In this document: piece by piece, positions 4,663 through 5,956 of the stretch
Layout of the letters: the number at the start of each line of letters is the position of its first letter
Numbering within the stretch: the first letter of the stretch is position 1
Source of the DNA: RGIG2041 sp045652745
GTDB lineage: Bacteria; Bacillota; Clostridia; UBA1381; UMGS1253
Assembly: GCA_045652745.1 (NCBI GenBank)
Contig: JAZRUW010000014.1
Span: forward strand, 1-5,956
Direction of reading: 5' to 3'
Length of the DNA: 5,956 nucleotides
The notes under the pieces: generated by a model
What the model was told of the DNA's origin: nothing
The model's input: only the letters and a program-made list of their open reading frames with translations
The model's database searches: none
Translations under genes and position numbers: made by a program

Positions 4663-5079
4663 TTGCAGTACAGATATATCGGTTGTTTTATAGACAAAGA
4701 AACGCTGGAGGCGGCGTGCGCATCGCTTGCGCGCACACCGCTTTGGCGCAATATAGAAAATCCGCATGTGACCTTTGCTTTTATGCCGGAGACGGTGGAT
4801 GTGTCGCTGTTCGGGCAAAAGGTGTTTTTAACGGTTGTCGGGTACGGCAATGACGGAAAAAATGAGGGACTTGCGGTACAGGTACGCTGTGAAAATGACA
4901 GATTGCAGACCATGGCCGAGGCAATCGCCGTACCGCACATTACGCTTTCGGTGGCAGAAGGCGCGCATACGGTGGACACGGCAAAGCTTTCCTTTGCGCC
5001 GGTTGCACCGTTTGCATTGGAAGGCGTGTTTGGCGGTTATATAGAAAATGTGGGTGCAGATATAGAGAAAAGGGCGTAG
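4663..5079 (+). CDS. 2H phosphoesterase-like protein (2'-5' RNA ligase/CPDase-type fold)
   Basis: The 138-residue protein carries the two H-x-T signatures of the 2H phosphoesterase superfamily: PHVTF (His35, Thr37) and PHITL (His92, Thr94), about 57 residues apart, each in a strand-like context. The intervening GYGNDGKNEGLAVQV is compatible with the central sheet. In the family the two histidines act on 2',3'-cyclic or 2'-5' phosphoesters in RNA or nucleotides; the substrate here is unknown. The protein is shorter than typical LigT/ThpR (about 180 residues), closer to small stand-alone 2H proteins. The start is TTG 4663 with GAGGTG (4649-4654) 8 bases upstream; that ribosome site overlaps the stop of the previous gene. 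This implies operon membership and perhaps coupled translation. The TTG start may keep its output low. Confidence 0.75.
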   Translation: MQYRYIGCFIDKETLEAACASLARTPLWRNIENPHVTFAFMPETVDVSLFGQKVFLTVVGYGNDGKNEGLAVQVRCENDRLQTMAEAIAVPHITLSVAEGAHTVDTAKLSFAPVAPFALEGVFGGYIENVGADIEKRA

Positions 5080-5080
5080 T

Positions 5081-5956
5081 ATGGATAAGGATTTGTATTC
5101 GTATTTAAGTGAATATTCTGCCGAGGCGCGCATCCCGATGCACATGCCGGGGCATAAACGCCGTTGTGCGATAGCGCCGTATATGCAAATTGACGCGTCG
5201 CTCGACTATACGGAAATTGACTATACCGACAATTTGCACGCGCCGAGCGGCGTATTGAAAGCTTCGATGGAACTTGCGGCCAAGCTGTGGGGCAGTCAGG
5301 CGGCATTTTATCTCGTAAATGGAAGCAGTTGCGGGATTTTAGCTGGCATTCGTGCGCTGACCAAGCGCGGCGATACGGTGCTCGTTTGCCGTAACGCACA
5401 TAAGTCGGTGTACCATGCGATAGAACTTTGCGGACTTCGGCCGGTGTTTATAAAGCCGGAAAATGTAGATGGGTTTGACGTGTGCGGCTCGGTCGCGCCG
5501 GCGCAAATCGAGGCGGCGTTGGCGGCGCACGATGATATTTCGCTGGTAATTGTGACCAGTCCGACCTATGAGGGTGTGCTTTCCGATATTGGCGGTATCG
5601 CTGATGCGGCGCACCGATACGGCGCGGCGCTTTTGGTCGACGAAGCGCACGGTGCGCATCTGGGACTCAATCCGGCCTTTGAACAAGGCGCGGTGCAGTG
5701 CGGTGCGGACTTGGTGGTGCAAAGTCTGCATAAGACGCTTCCTGTATTTACACAGACGGCGATTTTGCACGTGTGCTCCGAGCGCGTGGACACAAAACGG
5801 CTTCGCCATCAACTTGCCGTGTTTGAAACGAGCAGTCCGTCGTATCCGTTGATGGCTTCGGCAGACGGATGCGTACGCAGTATTTTGGAAAGTGCAGAAG
5901 TGTTCGACTCGTGGCTCATCGCTCTTGCAGGTTTTTCTATCAAGTCGGATCGTAGC
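5081..5956 (+). CDS. Orn/Lys/Arg decarboxylase family PLP enzyme (3' truncated by window)
   Basis: 292 residues are visible and the frame remains open at the window end. The fold-type I PLP pattern is clear. Near the start is MPGHK (residues 22-26), the opening motif of the short Gram-positive Orn/Lys/Arg decarboxylases. It is followed by YLVNGSSCGILAGI (cofactor phosphate region), TSPTYEGVLSDI, DEAHGAH (Asp187 and His190 contacting PLP) and SLHKTLPVFTQ with the Schiff-base Lys218. Relatives decarboxylate arginine, lysine or ornithine to feed polyamine synthesis, but specificity cannot be read from this part. Many Clostridia carry such a gene with unproven substrate. ATG 5081 starts one base after the previous stop, with AAGGG 6 bases upstream (5070-5074), so it is co-transcribed with the 2H-type gene. 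The C-terminal domain lies beyond the window. Confidence 0.88.
   Translation, partial: MDKDLYSYLSEYSAEARIPMHMPGHKRRCAIAPYMQIDASLDYTEIDYTDNLHAPSGVLKASMELAAKLWGSQAAFYLVNGSSCGILAGIRALTKRGDTVLVCRNAHKSVYHAIELCGLRPVFIKPENVDGFDVCGSVAPAQIEAALAAHDDISLVIVTSPTYEGVLSDIGGIADAAHRYGAALLVDEAHGAHLGLNPAFEQGAVQCGADLVVQSLHKTLPVFTQTAILHVCSERVDTKRLRHQLAVFETSSPSYPLMASADGCVRSILESAEVFDSWLIALAGFSIKSDRS

Overview
The window looks like chromosomal DNA from a low-to-mid GC Firmicute, most likely an anaerobic member of the Clostridia. The basis is the strong purine-rich Shine-Dalgarno sites, GTG and TTG starts, an SLC13-type permease, a Cu,Zn-SOD-like protein of a Gram-positive type and a short PLP 'Orn/Lys/Arg decarboxylase' family enzyme. 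No species can be named from the sequence alone. Base composition changes within the window. Bases 1 to about 3200 are AT-rich, with many ATA, AGA and AAA codons. From about 3328 onward the sequence is clearly richer in GC, with GCG, CGC and CTG codons.

Left part (1-1192): the 3' end of an SGNH/GDSL-type hydrolase is followed by a decayed, internally deleted copy of a GNAT acetyltransferase gene, then an intact copy of the same gene. Both GNAT copies share nearly identical 3' ends (141 of 144 bases). They also share a 16-base upstream element, TGTCGAATGTTGTCGA, which has the sequence and spacing of two tandem Spo0A (0A) boxes. A third partial copy of the unit boundary (TTTTTAGGC) follows the intact gene. 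This reads as a tandem duplication in which the left copy lost about 420 bases.

Middle part (1193-3118): an SLC13/ArsB-NhaD-type permease on the plus strand (GTG start, AAAGGAGG site) converges on a Cu,Zn-superoxide-dismutase-like gene on the minus strand. The latter ends in a strong rho-independent terminator that contains its own stop codon. A 15-base direct repeat (CTTGACAAAATCATA) lies on each side of the SOD-like gene.

Junction (about 3190-3305): a compact array of five short hairpins, each with a different stem and each introduced by (C)GATATG or a close variant. It sits where base composition changes and in the divergent gap between the SOD-like gene and the right-hand operon. It is the least explained structure in the window.

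Right part (3328-5956): three co-directional genes with tight spacing (12 bases, then 1 base), probably one operon. They encode a 440-residue protein of unknown function with two C-terminal membrane helices and a CorA-like layout, a 138-residue 2H-phosphoesterase-like protein with a TTG start, and an Orn/Lys/Arg decarboxylase family enzyme cut by the window end. No transposase, integrase, tRNA, rRNA or CRISPR array was seen.
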